This document shows positions 1-8,414 of a DNA stretch of 11,989 nucleotides, in pieces. The stretch is from Haplosporangium gracile. Lineage: Eukaryota; Mortierellomycota; Mortierellomycetes; Mortierellales; Mortierellaceae. The stretch's first letter is position 1. The number at the start of each line of letters is the position of its first letter. The notes beneath the pieces were generated by a model, which was not told the origin of the DNA, did no database searches, and saw nothing but the letters and a program-made list of their open reading frames with translations. Made by a program: the position numbers and the translations under genes. The stretch is taken from contig JAAAUF010001100.1 in assembly GCA_015499985.1 (NCBI GenBank), forward strand, positions 260-12,248, given 5' to 3'.

Positions 1-1029
1 TGAATGGGCGGAGTGAGGAGCGAGGGAGTTGGGATTTTTTGATTGAATTGGCGGCGGATGACCCATCCAACTTTTTTTGTGTTGTGGTGAATGAGAAGGG
101 AGGGAAGGAGGGAATAAGCAGGGGCGAAAGGTTGGTGCATAGTCGATGATTGGTCGATTGGTCGATTGAAAACTTACAATTTCTGTAGGCATAAAAGATA
201 GGCGTTCGTAAGGAGAGGTGTAGGGTAGGTTTGAAGGAGGACAGGGAGGGCAGGGAGCGAAAGGTGTAGGAGGGGAAAGTGTAGGAAGGGGAAGGGAGGA
301 AGGGATGGGGCCTCTTTTCTGCTACCTTAGGCCATTGTTCTGGGGATTAGATACTTTCACTTCTTTTTATTTTTGTTCTTTAAGGTTGTATGTGCGGATG
401 TAAATGTATGTATAATGAGGATGGCGGCGGGAGTACCTTTCTAAGAAGTGCCCGATGAGTTGAATGGGTGAAGGCGAGAGGATACAAAGTAGACAGGAAG
501 TATTCATGTCAGGGAGGCGATTGATACTTCAGTCTGGGAGCCGTTCTTGGTGGATGCTGTTATCCTCCTCCCGCCATGCCTAGCTGCCTGGTTGTGTATC
601 GTCTTTGTATTCCTTAGTCATCTTGTGTGTCCTTCCCGCGCTATGTGTGTTTTTCTTTCATTTTGTGCCCATGATAACAGGATGCGTAGGTATGGTTCCA
701 CCTGGACGGAGAATAGAAGCACTAGCAGGTACAATGGTGGGTACATGGTACAAAGAAGGGAAGGAGAATAAGAAGGAACCCTTTTTTTTCTTCGTCTCCG
801 CAATGAACATGCCTGTGCTTCCGCTTCGATGCTCACCATGGTTCTTTGTGTCCTTCTTTTCCCCTTTGTCCTGACGAGACATGTCTCTGGAACCTTTTTT
901 TTTTTCTCTTTTTTTTCCTTTTCCTTTCCTCTCTTTTTATGACCATGTGTCTGCCATGAGTGTGTGCATTTGGCCGAATGGAATATGAGAGAGAGATGGA
1001 AGTCCTAATGGGTCTGGACATTATCTTTA
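1..1029. other. Intergenic region, purine-rich left part; no gene recognised
   Basis: No convincing coding region is visible. Open frames on both strands are short, overlap one another and have low-complexity translations. From 1 to about 540 the + strand is rich in G and A (runs such as gggagggaaggaggg). From about 780 it turns to T-rich runs. In fungi, pyrimidine-rich tracts commonly lie just upstream of start codons on the coding strand, so the left part reads best as the promoter side of a minus-strand gene starting left of the window. That gene is inferred and not visible here. Confidence 0.5.
149..161 (-). promoter_or_regulatory. Two CCAAT boxes in tandem (minus strand)
   Basis: ATTGG occurs at 149-153 and again at 157-161, inside a repeated gattggtc unit spanning about 148-168. 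On the minus strand this gives two CCAAT pentamers 8 bp apart. CCAAT is the core site of the fungal HAP/NF-Y activator. The orientation and the purine-rich + strand around it fit a promoter for a leftward gene outside the window. Pentamers occur often by chance; the tandem spacing is the only added support. Confidence 0.35.
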
Positions 1030-2041
1030 TTGTTCGCTTTTTTTTTCTTTTCGTGCCAACATAACAAATCTGCCTTGTTCTTTGTTTACTTTCTCCTCTC
1101 CGCTCCCGCTCTTCTTTTTTTTTTTTTTTTTGTTTTTGAGTTGCAATTTTGTGAGCACATTGCATCCCACCATACCCACAAACATCCCGATACACGAAGA
1201 CAAAGAGGCACGCACAAAGCTCATAGCCCTGCATCCTGTCTTCCTCCTCTTCACTCTAATCCGCAAATCATCCACTGGACCACCCTCCTTTCTTATTCTC
1301 CCGCACCCCCTTCCCCTCTTTCTTTTCCTCAGACTGCAAGTCGAGTCCGCTTCGCTTTTTGGACCGTCCCCTTATGTCTTTACTGTCAGACTTTTTTTGC
1401 TTGCTGTCCACATGTCTGCCTGCTCTGTCATTTAAATAGAGAACCTTCTCCCGGCTCTTTTTTATCTTTTCCTCTCTTCTCTTCCCCTTTTTTTTTTATT
1501 CTCTGCACTCTCACTTCTGAAGTCATTTTGCCATCTCCACCCTCACTTCCTTCCCTCCTTTTTTCGTTCTTCTGTTCTCCCTAGAACGTTCGTTCCCCAT
1601 TTGTCAAGTTTTGATTGCGTGCCACGACTCAGTTTATCCGTTTCGCTCTTACTTCTCTTTGTCTCGCCCTGTTTTCAGAAACCTCGACCTCACGATCAAT
1701 CCGGTTCCCTCTCAACAACATAAGGTATTAATAACGCCGTCATCGGCGCCAGGCACGTTATTGCCGCCACCCTTGCCCTGGCTCGCATTGGCCATAGACA
1801 ATCATTCTTCGCTGTCATCATTTTGCTTACTCTCTTTTCTTTTCTTTTTTCTGGCTTCTTCAATTCCACCTCACCTCACTTCACTTTATACCTACTTCAA
1901 TTCCCTCCACTCTCTCACACACAACAACCCCTTTTACATACACTCACTGACCGTTACGCCCATTCAATCCGCCTCTTCATTTATCCCCCCCTTTCCGGAT
2001 GTACCTTACAGAAAAAAAAACACACGCACACACACGCAAAG
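1030..2041 (+). promoter_or_regulatory. Pyrimidine-rich 5' flank and leader of the transporter gene
   Basis: This kilobase precedes the transporter start. Its + strand is dominated by C and T, with long T runs (T17 near 1115) and many tctcttcc-like stretches. Several long open frames exist here only because CT-rich DNA lacks stop codons; their translations are mostly F, L, S and P, and I do not call them genes. CT-rich tracts are a usual mark of strong fungal promoters and transcription start regions. No clear TATA box was found, and a spliced 5' leader cannot be excluded. Confidence 0.5.
2011..2041 (+). promoter_or_regulatory. A-run and CA repeat immediately before the transporter start
   Basis: A run of nine A at 2012-2020 is followed by a CA-rich stretch (cacacgcacacacacgcaaag) that ends right at the ATG at 2042. 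The A at -3 (aaagATGA) gives an acceptable eukaryotic start context. A-rich, unstructured leaders are common before fungal start codons. The CA tract could also be a variable microsatellite that changes leader length. Confidence 0.5.
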
Positions 2042-3461
2042 ATGACGACGGCACCCGAAGGACACCAAGTGGTGTACAAACTCTATAAGGCCCGGTACTT
2101 TGGCCTCTTTTCGATCGTCCTCCTCAACGTTGCCACAGGATTCGTCTGGCTTTCATACTCGTCCGTCCCCGACGCCGCACGAGTTTACCTCAACGCCGAC
2201 GACTTCTTGGTCTCACTGACTTCGATCCTTTACTTTATCGCCTACATCATCATGGCCCCTGTGTCTGGTTGGATGTTTGAAAAGCACGGAATCAAGAAGG
2301 CCCTCATCTTTGGCGCCTCGATCCAAATTATCGGCGCTTGGCTCCGGTATTTTGCCAAGTTTATTGACTCGACACCTGACAACAATACAGGACGGTTGGC
2401 GTTGACCATGGTCGGGCAGATTATTGCTGCTGGTGCTCAACCATTCTTCTTAAACTTGCCTCCTAAGTTCGCGGCGGTTTGGTTCTCTGAGAATGGACGT
2501 ACGACGGCGACGATGATCGGGTCTGTCTCAAACGCCCTTGCTGCCGCTTTGGCCCAGCTCATCATCCCTATTGTCACCGACAACAATGACCCCAGCACAA
2601 ATGTCCAACACGACCTTGTTCACCGCCATCCTGGCCGTTGTTGCCCTCATCCCAGCGCTCTTTGTTGCTGACCGCCCTCCAACCCCACCTTCCCCCTCTG
2701 CAGCCGAGGCACTTCAGGAGACTGCAGAGGAACCCTTCAAGACGTCGCTCAAGAAGAGCAGTTCCAATAAGCAGTTCCTCTTGCTCATGGTCATCTTTGG
2801 CTCCCTCGTCGGCATCTTCAACACGGTCACGTCGCTCATTGCAACCTTTGCCAAACCCTATGGATACACTGTCAACGAGGCAGGATACTTTGGAGCCGCG
2901 ATGGTTGTTGCTGGACTGATTGGTGCCGGTATCTCAGGCCCCGTGATCGACAAGACCAAGCAGTACAAGACTCTCTGCAAGCTCGGTGTCCCCCTCGCCA
3001 CAGCTTTTCTGGTCGCGCTGATCTTTGTTGTCCGCGTCGACTGCTTTGCTGGTATCATGGCTGTCATGGTCTTCATCGGTCTCTCTGCATTCGCCGTCCT
3101 TCCTGCAGCACTCGAGCTGGCCGTCGAAATCACCTACCCCGTCACACCCGCCTCGTCTGCCTCGATCCTCTGGGCGTTCGGTCAGCTCGTCGCCGTCATC
3201 ATGCTCTTTGTCTGCACAGCTCTTCAGAACGATACCCTGTCGGTCGAGAAGAGTCTGAACCCCCCATTGATCTTCCTCGCTGTCTGGGCGGCCGTCTTTG
3301 GCGCCGTCCCCATCATGCTGATCACCTCGCCTTACAAGCGGTTGGAGGCTGAGGCAGCCAAGCGGAAGCGTGATGAGGCCAACGGTCTGACTGGTATTGG
3401 TGGTGTCAATGGCGACAGGTCCGAGTATGTTGAAGAGAAGCAGTCTGCAAATGTTGTCTAA
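2042..3461 (+). CDS. MFS transporter, FLVCR/SLC49-like, with one frame break
   Basis: Predicted 12-TM major facilitator permease in a membrane. The family includes animal FLVCR1/2, DIRC2 and MFSD7, which carry small molecules such as choline or heme; the substrate here cannot be told. Residues 1-186 read from the ATG at 2042. The rest, about 286 residues, reads in the next frame to the TAA at 3461, giving about 472 aa, normal for the family. Visible marks: TM1 about 19-39; an MFS motif-A-like loop about 75-88 (GWMFEKHGIKKAL); the family signature about 125-144 (GQIIAAGAQPFFLNLPPKFA); a central hydrophilic loop about 209-243; and ELAVEITYPV about 358-367. The break lies in the TM5-TM6 loop, at the AAA of cacaaatg (2599-2601). 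Ignoring one A there restores the frame, and TM6 follows directly. No GT-AG intron of suitable length fits. Causes could be a base-call error, a real mutation, or recoding. Otherwise intronless. The start is supported by context and by TM1 following at once. Confidence 0.85.
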
Positions 3462-3849
3462 GTGACACAACACGGTGTGCGAGCTTGAGATAGTTGATTA
3501 GTGCCCTTCCTTGATTAGGACCAAGTTGCGAATATTATTAATAATAATACCCTATTTTTTGTCGTTGATGTAATTGTATAATATGGATGGTACGACATGC
3601 TGTTTGCTTTGTAATACGATGCCGATAGTGTCCATCTGCTGCAAGGGATACTAAATGCATGGTGTTTGTTTTTGATATGGACGACGGCGTTCATATGCTG
3701 CAAGAGAGGGGGAGACGAAAGCGGACAAAGAATGAGGGGTTATATAGACGGCATATATGATTTTTTTTTTGTATTTCTTTTTGTTTCTCATATATGTGAA
3801 CACTCCTTTTGCCTTTTTTTTCGTGTTCCACTCCCTTACATCTCATAAA
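3462..3849 (+). other. 3' flank of the transporter gene
   Basis: AT-rich sequence follows the stop at 3461, including aatattattaataataata near 3530-3548, which could serve as an A-rich polyadenylation efficiency or positioning element for the transporter transcript. No open frame here resembles a protein. From about 3760 the strand becomes T-rich (ttttttttttg, tttttttcg), leading into the hexanucleotide repeat. Confidence 0.4.
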
Positions 3850-3915
3850 GCGCAAGCACAAGCACAAGCACAAGCACAAGCACAAGCACAAGCACAAGCA
3901 CAAGCACAAGCGCAA
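3850..3915. repeat. Hexanucleotide microsatellite, 11 units of gcacaa
   Basis: Eleven head-to-tail hexamers cover 66 bp. The nine inner units are perfect gcacaa, and the first (3850-3855) and last (3910-3915) are both gcgcaa. The same A-to-G variant at both ends suggests an older array expanded internally. Because 6 is a multiple of 3 and no unit contains a stop, open frames run through it on both strands (Gln-Ala repeats on +, Leu-Cys repeats on -). These are by-products of the repeat and not evidence of a protein. Confidence 0.95.
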
Positions 3916-4949
3916 AGTCATTTTTTTCCCCGGTCTCAATTTTTGGTAAGAAAAACGACGATGATATTTCATTTGCTACTATTTTACGCGGGACTACACA
4001 CACAGATGCGAAGAAGGTTGCTTCTTCTTTGTTAGATCATCCACTCGTCACATTACTTGACTAGATCTTGTCTGCCGTCTTATGGTCGACAGGCATTATC
4101 CGTTGTCTCTATCTGTCACTACAAAAGAGCTACAACAACATCAATAACAAAAAGCCAAAGTAGCACTCAAAAACAAACAAACACAAGACTATTTTTTGTA
4201 AATTGCATTTTACCAGAGACCAGGTCCCTGCGCGAAATCAGTGCCTTGACATCGTCCTATGTGGATCCATCGCGTCCTCAACTAGGAGTTTATTCAATGT
4301 CCCGATCGTTGTACTACGACCGACCGACCGACAGCGACGACGACGACCCTGACCTTGATCCATGATTCTACTCACTGGAGGATGAAGTGAGCGGGAGGTT
4401 CTTCCGTTCCATCACATACTCGTCTACAATTACGCGCGCACTGGCGCTTGATGGCTTCTTTATCGATCATCTTACTCGGATCAATGCACATGCAACAGGT
4501 TGAAAAAAAGGTTCTAACCAGACATAACCTGAGGGCGGTGGATGGTGTGTTTCTGGAAGGCCATATTCCCGCTCAGGGCACATGTTACCAGACGATGTCA
4601 GTGAAAGAAGGATTATATCGTGCGTCGTTCTGACGGAGGTTGAGGTTGGGTGGTCAAGATGGGGACGGAGGCGGCACTCTTTTGTTTTCTCACACCGTGC
4701 TTGAAGCACAAGCGATCGGTCCAATACAGCAGAGGGCGAAAGGATGGGAAGGAAAAAAAAAGACGTTCTTGCAGAAGGTAGAAGATGGTCCTGACTGCCT
4801 ACTTTGTTGAAACTGAGGTAGCACGCAACGAGACGAGACAGCGGACGAGGGTAAGTGTTTTGTTTTTTAACTCTATGACCATCTCCAGGGATATTAACTA
4901 AGGCGATTGGTTCCTTGGTGTTGTCGTGTACTATAACGTTGTTGTTAAC
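3916..4949. other. Intergenic stretch, no gene recognised
   Basis: About 1 kb between the repeat and the G-rich tract. The two longest open frames are 4057-4365 (+, 102 codons, ending in an acidic Asp-rich tail encoded by a simple repeat) and 4467-4724 (-, 85 codons). Neither resembles a known family, shows a sustained coding codon pattern, or has convincing splice sites linking it to more exons. An unrecognised small gene or a non-coding transcript cannot be excluded. Confidence 0.4.
4317..4347. repeat. CGAC / CGA microsatellite
   Basis: Four units of cgac (4317-4332), an ag spacer, then four cga units (4335-4346) and a c. In the + frame of the small open frame at 4057-4365 this encodes an Asp-rich stretch just before the stop codon. 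It is a simple repeat and by itself no sign of function. Confidence 0.8.
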
Positions 4950-5021
4950 GAGGAGGAGGGAGGAGGGGGGAATAAAACGCGGAGAAGGGGAGGAGGAGGG
5001 GAGGGGGAGGAGGGGGAGGGG
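4950..5021 (+). other. G-rich polypurine tract with quadruplex potential
   Basis: The + strand is almost pure G and A here, rich in gga and gggg runs. Within it, G runs at 4998-5001, 5003-5007, 5012-5016 and 5018-5021 are separated by loops of 1, 4 and 1 bases, which meets the standard G3+ / loop 1-7 rule for an intramolecular G-quadruplex. On the minus strand it is a CT-rich tract like those before fungal genes, so it may also mark a leftward promoter divergent from the eIF3e gene. No matching minus-strand gene was recognised. Confidence 0.6.
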
Positions 5022-5381
5022 AGTGTCGCTAATAAAGCGCGATCTGATTCGGGGACTTCATGCAAAAAACGCAACGCGAGCGAGGTAATTTGAAGTGTGT
5101 GTGTGAGGTGTTTGGGAGTGTGTGTTGGTGAAAATAAAACAGAAGTCAAGATTGACAAGCTGTAAGGGAAATTGGTGAAGTAGATGTGTCTGTGGGTGTG
5201 ACGAGTGTCGCCGGGCAGGTGATGCTGGAGAGGGATAAATGATTCTTCTTTGTTCCTGGTGTGCTTGTTCTATGTGGTTTGTGCGTCTTGTTGTGTAGAA
5301 TGATCGCACTGAGCGCAATTAGACAGGTACACCCTGATCAGTTCAATCGTACTCTTTTACGGGGTATGCAATAGAACAGAA
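5022..5381. other. GT-rich intergenic stretch upstream of eIF3e
   Basis: Contains gtgtgtgtgag near 5095-5107, other purine or GT-rich pieces, and no convincing gene. Minus-strand open frames at 4931-5158 and 5058-5318 translate to Ser/Pro/Thr/His-rich low-complexity sequence. Those are what CT- and CA-rich leader DNA gives on the opposite strand, so I leave them out. Confidence 0.4.
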
Positions 5382-5562
5382 ATGGCAGATATTTTCATCG
5401 AGTGTCTTTACAATCCCCGTCCGCCAAAAAAGTCACGTGCGTTGTCATGGCACAAACAAAAACGTTTTTTTTCTCTCGTTGTGATGGATCTTCTTCACCT
5501 TTTAACATCCTCCTTCACCTTTCTCACGCGCAGCGCGGAAAAAAACTCAATACTTTTCGACC
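5382..5562 (+). promoter_or_regulatory. Promoter and leader of the eIF3e gene
   Basis: A perfect CACGTG (E-box class, bound by fungal bHLH factors of the Cbf1/Pho4 type) lies at 5434-5439, about 125 bp before the start codon. It is followed by a T/C-rich stretch at 5464-5525 (ttttttttctctcg, cttcacctttctcac), typical of a fungal transcription start region. The start at 5563 sits in cgaccATGG, with a purine at -3 and G at +4, which is an optimal eukaryotic initiation context. No TATA box is evident, as is common for translation-factor genes. Confidence 0.5.
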
Positions 5563-7805
5563 ATGGCTGCCCAGTATGATCTCACCTCCAAGATGATCCC
5601 CTTCTTGGATCTTCATCTCGTCTTCCCCCTCTTGGAGTTCCTCGAGATCAACGAGGTAAAAACAAAGGGCACAAACACCAACAGACAGAGGAACCTTCAT
5701 CATATCCATTCCATCTCAACACAGCAACTACAGTAACAACAAGCAGGGACAACGACTACAATTAGTCAATGGCAACAGCACTAAACTAGCAGCATGGATC
5801 GGCAGACTGGGGCGCACATCGATCGAAGCACAGGCTAACAACTGAGGGCAACACAGCACAATGCAAGACTTCAGGGACAAACACAGCATTAGGACATCAA
5901 GGACCTCTATTTGAAGCGTTGCTCGGCCAGTTCAACGAGTTCAACGCCTATGGTCGACAAAGAAGGAGGACAACGCAGCGCAACGACATAGGGCACACCC
6001 ATTGACCACCTACTATTAAACAAAAGATGGTAGCCAATCGAGGTAGCAAGATATTGCCACTAAACATGGACCAACCTGCATAATATCATCACCCAATAGC
6101 TCTTCTACACTCCTACCACCTTGTTGGAGGCCCGTTATGAGCTGTCCTTGAAGACCAGCATGATCGACTTTATCGACAAACTTCACGGCGAGTTGAAGGA
6201 TGCCGGCGTTACCCCTGCTCGTAAGTTTTGTTCTTTCTTACCAGTGAATTGTCGTCATGCGGCATGTGTGCCTTGTCATCGAAAATATGTTACTGACAAT
6301 ATACTTGTTCTTTTCTACATAATAGCCATTGAACTTGTCGAGAGACGCAAGGAGATTTTGGAAAAGTTGCAGAACTCCCAGGCTGAGGCTCAGAAGGTCA
6401 TGGATGTCATTGAGAACCCCGAGGTCATCAGTGCCCTTCGTCAGGACAAGCTCCAGAACTTGCAGTTCTTGAAGGACAACTACGGCGTATGTGCATCTGT
6501 CATGTTTTTTACTATTTTGGAGCTACTACAGGAGCATTATTTATATGCATCACGCGAAAGCAGGCTTATTAATTCTTTTTTATTTCTTTGGAAACAATAG
6601 ATGACCGCCGAGATGATTCAGACTTTGTACAAGTTTGGACAGTTCCAGTACAGCTGCGGAAACTACGGTGGTGCCGCTGATATGTTGTACCATTACCGTG
6701 TTTTGGTATGTTTTCATGACTAGCCGCTTCACCTTAATCTCGTTGTTCTGTCCGCATTGTGATTCCAATAACTGACCCACTTTATTATTTTCCCCCAAAC
6801 TATCATAGTCTACTGATGACACTCTCGGACTTTCTGCTCTCTGGGGCAAGTTGGCTTCCGAGATCTTGGTCGGAAACTGGGAGGTCGCTTTCGAGGCCGT
6901 TCAGGAGTTGAAGGAGATCATCGACAAGACTGTACGTTGATTATTTTCCCGGATCGTTTTTTACTGCGGTTAACTCATCACATCACTGGACATAATATCC
7001 GCAGGAACAATAGTGCGAAATTTAACACCTCCACATATTTCTATTTTTGAAAAAATAGCACTTTGCTTCACCTCTTCACCAGTTGGAGCAACGCACCTGG
7101 TTCCTCCACTGGTCCCTGTTCGTCTTCTTCAACCACCCTAAGGGACGCGATGCTGTTGTCGACCTCTTCCTTCAGCCTGCTTACATCAACACCATTCAGA
7201 CTTCGTGCCCATGGATTCTCCGTTACCTCACTGCTGCTGTTGTCACCAACAAGCGCCGCAAGAACTTGCTCAAGGAGCTCATCAAGGTTATTGAGCACGA
7301 GACCTACCAGTACCGCGACCCCATCACTGAGTTTGTTGAGGCTCTTTACGTCAACTTTGATTTCGATCTCGCCAAGCAGAAGCTCGCCGAGTGCGAGGAG
7401 GTTCTTGAGAACGACTTCTTCTTGGTCGCCATTCAGGAGGATTTCATCCAGAATGCCCGCTGCTTCATCTCGGAGACCTACTGCAGAATTCACCAGAAGA
7501 TCGATGTTGCCGAGTTGTCCCAGACTTTGAACATGACCAAGGAGGAGGGCGAGAAGTGGATTGTCAACTTGATCAGGGATACCAAGGTCGACGCCAAGAT
7601 CGACTACAAGGAGAACACTGTGTTGATGAACAACAACACTCAGTCGGTCTACCAGCAGATCATTGAGAGGACAAAGGGTCTTTCCTTCCGCTCCCAGGTC
7701 TTGGCTACCTCGATCGAGAAGCGTGAGGCTGCTCAGCTCAAGGCAGCACAGCACGAGAAGAATCACCCCTCGACCGCCGTCTCAGAAACCGCCACCAAGG
7801 CTTAA
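5563..7805 (+). CDS. Translation initiation factor eIF3 subunit e (Int6), six exons
   Basis: Encodes subunit e of cytosolic eIF3, a PCI-domain scaffold protein that helps load mRNA and initiator tRNA on the 40S ribosome. Exons: 5563-5655, 6100-6220, 6326-6486, 6601-6705, 6809-6931, 7059-7805; all introns are GT-AG. The spliced product is 449 aa (human protein: 445). The N-terminal eIF3e domain starts at residue 1 ([16 protein letters not shown], 14-29) and runs to about 135. Conserved blocks include [25 protein letters not shown] and [20 protein letters not shown] (213-232). The PCI domain, with its winged helix, lies roughly at 250-400 ([15 protein letters not shown] about 290-304, [16 protein letters not shown] about 368-383, [14 protein letters not shown] about 409-422). 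The fungal copy lacks a few residues after VTNK (about 263) relative to human. The C-terminal tail is short and Ala/Lys-rich. Introns 2-5 are 103-127 nt; intron 1 is 444 nt. Phases are 0 except intron 2 (phase 1). The gene looks intact. Confidence 0.97.
5656..6099 (+). other. Intron 1 of eIF3e, unusually long (444 nt)
   Basis: Exon 1 ends in gag at 5655 and exon 2 starts with ctcttctacac at 6100; joining them restores the conserved eIF3e N-terminus in phase 0. The donor gtaaaa is weaker than those of the other introns (gtaagt, gtatgt, gtatgt, gtacgt), and the acceptor is aatag. The intron is about four times the length of its siblings and rich in A and C, with many caacagca/caacgcagc-like words. 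Read-through meets an in-frame stop after about 28 codons, so retention would truncate the protein. I see no snoRNA boxes or nested gene. Confidence 0.85.
6221..6325 (+). other. Intron 2 of eIF3e: 105 nt, no in-frame stop
   Basis: Donor gtaagt at 6221, branch-like ctgac at 6293-6297, acceptor atag at 6325. Its length is a multiple of three and the host reading frame passes through it without a stop. Retention would therefore insert 35 codons into the N-terminal domain instead of ending translation. The insert is absent from known eIF3e proteins, so I treat it as a normal intron. Confidence 0.9.
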
Positions 7806-8414
7806 ACTGGTATTTGCTGACTGAACCCATTGCCCCCCTTTTCCCACCCATCTCCCCTTCGCCACATTCGTAGCCCTCCGTAGTTTTTTTTTCTTCCCAC
7901 TCGTAAACAATTGTCTTTTGTTTTTCATTCATGAACTTTATTGGTACCCTTAACAACTTTACTTTGGTTTCTAAAACTGATCGGTCTTCTGCGTACTGTT
8001 TGATCATTTTCATCAAGCCCTCCTTCCTTGTCTTTATGCCGTTCTTTGGGTGTGAAAGAGTGTTCTTCCGCGGGACATCTTTATTTCGGCATTTACAAAA
8101 AGAGAGCAGAGTGCAAAGCGCTTTAAAACGGTCTAATAGTTGGCTAATCTGCCATTCATATGCACCAGCAGCCCCGCGGGGTGGAGTGACTTTGGCCAGT
8201 GTTCAGACAGAGATTCAAAAAACAACAAAAATTAGTTGCACGGACATACTTTTTCCATGTTCTATTTGTTGTCTAGGCCTCCCCAACTTCTGCTTTGCCA
8301 TGTAACTTTCCTTCCTTCCTTCATTTTTATCTCCCTCTCTCTCGATCTTGAAAAAATCCTAGATTCCCTCTCAGCACATCTTTAATTTCTTAGCCACTAC
8401 GAAAAAGGAGAACG
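7806..8414 (+). other. eIF3e 3' flank and 5' flank of the next locus
   Basis: The first part after the TAA at 7805 is T- and C-rich with short A/T runs and would hold the eIF3e 3' UTR. The open frame 7931-8305 (+, 124 codons) has no recognisable similarity and mixed low-complexity content. From about 8306 the strand is pyrimidine-rich (ccttccttccttcattttt, ctccctctctctcg), and cgaaaaaggagaacg leads to the ATG at 8415. This is the same promoter style seen before the intact genes, so the broken gene that follows seems to have kept its original 5' end. Confidence 0.45.

Noticed and set aside
833..1275. Lys/Arg-rich minus-strand open frames, 833-1275
   Set aside because: Basic low-complexity text from the reverse complement of T-rich tracts, overlapping other spurious frames; no domain.
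1030..1584. 184-codon and overlapping open frames on the + strand, 1030-1584 and 1611-2045
   Set aside because: Translations are almost only F, L, S, P and C from CT-rich DNA. Pyrimidine tracts lack stop codons, and this is the promoter side of the transporter gene.
2573..2655. Short GT-AG introns (23 or 53 nt) as explanation of the transporter frame break
   Set aside because: Neither length restores the downstream frame, and the 53-nt option would remove TM6.
2934..3473. Antisense open frame over the transporter
   Set aside because: Shadow of the C-rich third positions in the real gene; Asp/Gly/Arg-rich translation with no domain.
3691..4035. Open frames through the hexanucleotide repeat (Gln-Ala on +, Leu-Cys on -)
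   Set aside because: Frames stay open only because the 6-bp unit has no stop; the flanking text looks random.
4057..4365. 102-codon + strand open frame with an Asp-rich end
   Set aside because: No recognisable similarity; the acidic end is a CGAC/CGA microsatellite. Kept only as part of the unrecognised intergenic stretch.
4467..4724. 85-codon minus-strand open frame below the polypurine tract
   Set aside because: Would fit a leftward promoter at about 4950, but the translation shows no domain or coding pattern and I found no joining exons.
4851..4888. Intron-like gtaagt...ccag of 38 nt
   Set aside because: Much shorter than the 100-nt introns of this genome and with no coding sequence on either side.
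7068..7766. 232-codon antisense open frame over eIF3e exon 6
   Set aside because: Shadow of a biased codon pattern; the sense strand carries the conserved eIF3e sequence.
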